From NCBI GenBank assembly GCA_031272345.1, contig JAISTZ010000040.1:1-13615 (forward strand): 13,615 bases of DNA, in the 5' to 3' direction. Below are positions 12,033 through 13,615 of this stretch, one piece after another (position 1 is the stretch's first letter; every line of letters begins with the position of its first letter). The notes below the pieces were generated by a model. That model worked only from the letters and a program-made list of their open reading frames with translations, had not been told where the DNA came from and searched no databases. Source of the DNA: Spirochaetaceae bacterium. GTDB taxonomy: Bacteria > Spirochaetota > Spirochaetia > Treponematales > Treponemataceae. Both the position numbers and the translations under genes were made by a program.

Positions 12033-13429
12033 AAGAAAAATGCGGTGTCGCGGGAATTTACCTTAGGCCCTCGGAACACGAGGTCTTCCAGGCCGCCCGT
12101 CTGGCCTACTTCGCCCTGTATTCCCTCCAGCACCGGGGCCAGGAGAGCGCGGGTATCGCCGTGGCGGACGGGGTTCGCATCGACGCCCGCAAGGGCATGG
12201 GCCTGGTGGCGGAGGTCTTCAACGAGGAAGACCTGCGCTCCCTCACGGGGCACATCGCCTGCGCCCACGCGCTCTACTCCACCTCCGGGGCGGCAACGGC
12301 GGACCACATCCAGCCCTTCGTGATCCGCTCCAAGCTGGGGGGAATCGCCCTGGCCCACAACGGCAATCTGGTGAACTACGAGCAGCTCAAGGAGTTTCTG
12401 GAAGAAACGGGGTCGACCTTCCTGTCCCACAGCGACACCGAGGTCATCGTCAAACTGATAGCCAAGAGCTACAAAAAGGGCCTGGAGCGGGCCTTGACCG
12501 ACACGATTCAGATGATTAAAGGGTCCTTCGCCCTGGTGGTGATGACGGAAAATGCCCTCATCGGCGCCAGGGACCCCAACGGTATCAGGCCCCTGTGCCT
12601 GGGGAAGCTGCACAACGGCTGGATGCTGGCCAGCGAGAGCTGCGCCGTAGACGCGGTGGGGGGGGAATTCGTCCGGGACATCAGCCCCGGGGAAATCGTC
12701 ATCATCAACGACGACGGGGTCCTCTCCTTCGAGTTCGGGGAGCGCACGGCCAAGCGCACCTGCATCTTCGAGTACGTGTACTTTGCCCGGCCCGATTCCG
12801 TGCTGGACACGATTCCCGTGCAGGAGGCCCGGCTCCGCATGGGCGCGGTGCTCGCCAGGGAAAACCCCGTGGACGCGGACGTGGTGCTGGGGGTGCCGGA
12901 TTCCGGCCTGGGGGCCGCCATGGGCTATTCCGCGGCCTCGGGGATCCCCTACGTGATGGGAATCGTCAAAAACAAATACATCGGCCGCACCTTCATCGCC
13001 CCCACCCAGGACACCCGCGAAAAAATGGTCTTCGTAAAACACAACGCCCTCAAGAGCGACGTCGCGGGCAAGCGGGTCATCATCATCGACGACTCCATCG
13101 TCCGGGGCACCACCTGCAAGCGCCTGGTCCAGGTGCTGCGGAACGCCGGGGCCCGGGAGGTGCACTTCCGCATATCAAGCCCGCCGGTCCGGTTCCCCTG
13201 CTACTTCGGGATCGACACGCCCTGCCGGGCGGAGCTCATCTCGTCGGCCCACACGGAGGCGGAAGTCCGGGACGAAATCGGGGCGGATTCCCTGGCCTTC
13301 ATCAGCATCGACGGCATGTTCGAGGCCCTCAGGTCCATCAGTCCCAAAACCTACGGCTACTGCAAGGGCTGTTTCACCGGGGAATACCCCATCCCGTTTC
13401 CGGGGGAGCTGAACGGCAGGCGGCTGTGA
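12029..13429 (+). CDS. purF: Amidophosphoribosyltransferase
   Basis: This 466-aa protein catalyses the first committed purine step, moving glutamine amide nitrogen to PRPP. The N-terminal glutaminase nucleophile is C5 in KEKCGVAGIY, after a propeptide of only four residues. LQHRGQESAG (33-42) and the HNGNLVNY segment (110-117) belong to the Ntn-hydrolase domain. The phosphoribosyltransferase PRPP loop is VIIIDDSIVRGTT (350-362). Cysteines 245, 391, 445 and 448 (TCIFEYVYFA, PCYFGID, YCKGC) match the [4Fe-4S] ligands of the Bacillus subtilis-type enzyme, so an oxygen-sensitive cluster is expected. It is coupled to purC by an ATGA overlap with no clear ribosome binding site. No U-tract terminator follows it. 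Confidence 0.96.
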   Translation: MKEKCGVAGIYLRPSEHEVFQAARLAYFALYSLQHRGQESAGIAVADGVRIDARKGMGLVAEVFNEEDLRSLTGHIACAHALYSTSGAATADHIQPFVIRSKLGGIALAHNGNLVNYEQLKEFLEETGSTFLSHSDTEVIVKLIAKSYKKGLERALTDTIQMIKGSFALVVMTENALIGARDPNGIRPLCLGKLHNGWMLASESCAVDAVGGEFVRDISPGEIVIINDDGVLSFEFGERTAKRTCIFEYVYFARPDSVLDTIPVQEARLRMGAVLARENPVDADVVLGVPDSGLGAAMGYSAASGIPYVMGIVKNKYIGRTFIAPTQDTREKMVFVKHNALKSDVAGKRVIIIDDSIVRGTTCKRLVQVLRNAGAREVHFRISSPPVRFPCYFGIDTPCRAELISSAHTEAEVRDEIGADSLAFISIDGMFEALRSISPKTYGYCKGCFTGEYPIPFPGELNGRRL

Positions 13430-13455
13430 GGCGTTGGGGGCGGCGGCGGGGGGCT

Positions 13456-13484
13456 TTGCGCCGGTTCCGGGAGTGTGATATACT
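13456..13484 (+). promoter_or_regulatory. Orphan PIN gene promoter, predicted leaderless
   Basis: TTGCGC (13456-13461), a 17-nt spacer and TATACT (13479-13484) are followed by 6 nt and ATG 13491. A G6 run (13448-13453) sits just before the -35. No Shine-Dalgarno sequence is present. The -10 is good (one mismatch) and the -35 partial. Confidence 0.65.
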
Positions 13485-13490
13485 GACGCT

Positions 13491-13615
13491 ATGAAACAGT
13501 TGCGCGTATACATTGAGAATTCCGTTATCGGGGGCTACTTTGACGAGGAGTTTGCCGAGCCTACCCGCACGCTCTTTGAGGCGTTCAAAAACGGGCGGTA
13601 CAGGGCGGTCATTTC
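13491..13615 (+). CDS. PIN-like domain protein N-terminus (partial, runs off the right end)
   Basis: Forty-one codons are visible: KQLRVYIENSVIGGYFDEEF, then AEPTRTLFEAFKNG. The opening beta strand and the YIE-SVI-GYFDEE pattern resemble a PIN-domain toxin family whose members start with YIDTS or YIETS followed by VIG-YF. E10 would replace the usual first acidic Asp, which that family tolerates. No antitoxin gene precedes it: the 61-bp gap after purF contains only the promoter. If it is a toxin-antitoxin module, the antitoxin must lie downstream or be missing. The rest of the protein is outside the window, so catalytic completeness cannot be judged. Confidence 0.65.
   Translation, partial: MKQLRVYIENSVIGGYFDEEFAEPTRTLFEAFKNGRYRAVI

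Noticed and set aside
11993..13165. 390-codon open frame on the minus strand opposite purF
   Set aside because: No recognisable domain, and purF on the plus strand has all its motifs. It arises from GC-rich codon structure.
13430..13463. GC-rich hairpin after purF as a terminator
   Set aside because: CGGCG and CGCCG can pair, but no U-tract follows, and the segment overlaps the next promoter.
1..13615. Frequent CCTGGGG/CCCCAGG words as a possible dispersed repeat or uptake-type motif
   Set aside because: Most occur in frame as CTG GGG (Leu-Gly) or the reverse-strand equivalent within genes, consistent with codon preference rather than a dispersed element. A genome count would be needed to revive the idea.

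Overview
This window is probably a high-GC chromosomal segment from a spirochaete, most likely a Treponema relative. The lineage call is an inference. It rests on recognition of the ClpP, DbpA-type RRM, ArsA-like and GH3 proteins as treponeme-like, and no 16S or marker search was possible. Most genes are GC-rich and favour GGG/CCC codons. The exception is a visibly AT-richer toxin-antitoxin pair near the left end. No rRNA, tRNA, CRISPR array or insertion sequence was seen, and no gene-free stretch exceeds about 150 bp.

Layout. (1) 1-1118, minus strand: thioredoxin reductase trxB, overlapping the GTG start of an exported GH3-type glycosidase cut off by the window edge. (2) 1231-1909, plus strand: a divergent VapBC-like antitoxin/PIN-toxin pair. 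(3) 2008-3678, minus: a DagK-type lipid kinase followed by a PlsC-type acyltransferase; both families make phosphatidic acids. (4) 3795-5104, minus: a stand-alone DbpA-type RNA-binding protein, coupled by an ATGA overlap to a metallo-beta-lactamase-fold hydrolase. (5) 5169-5792, minus: a divergent ClpP. (6) 5874-8931, minus: a tight five-gene cluster of a small hypothetical protein, an ArsA/Get3-like ATPase, a membrane-anchored protein that appears to start at CTG, a small Cys-containing protein faintly like MIP18/DUF59, and mazG. (7) 8978-10681, minus: a CstA/BtsT-type transporter with a strong promoter, a strong Shine-Dalgarno site and a strong terminator. (8) 10828-13429, plus: purE-purC-purF, joined by ATGA overlaps. 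(9) 13491 to the end, plus: the start of an orphan PIN-type protein.

The most interesting signals are two. First, five good sigma70-like promoters (trxB, vapB, dagK, purE, orphan PIN) place the start codon 6-10 nt after the -10 box, which predicts leaderless or nearly leaderless mRNAs. cstA and clpP in the same window use ordinary leaders with Shine-Dalgarno sequences. Second, the ArsA-like cluster pairs a deviant-Walker ATPase with three uncharacterised proteins, one membrane-anchored. It lies directly behind the cstA terminator with no promoter of its own that I can see. All promoter, leader and small-protein calls are by eye.
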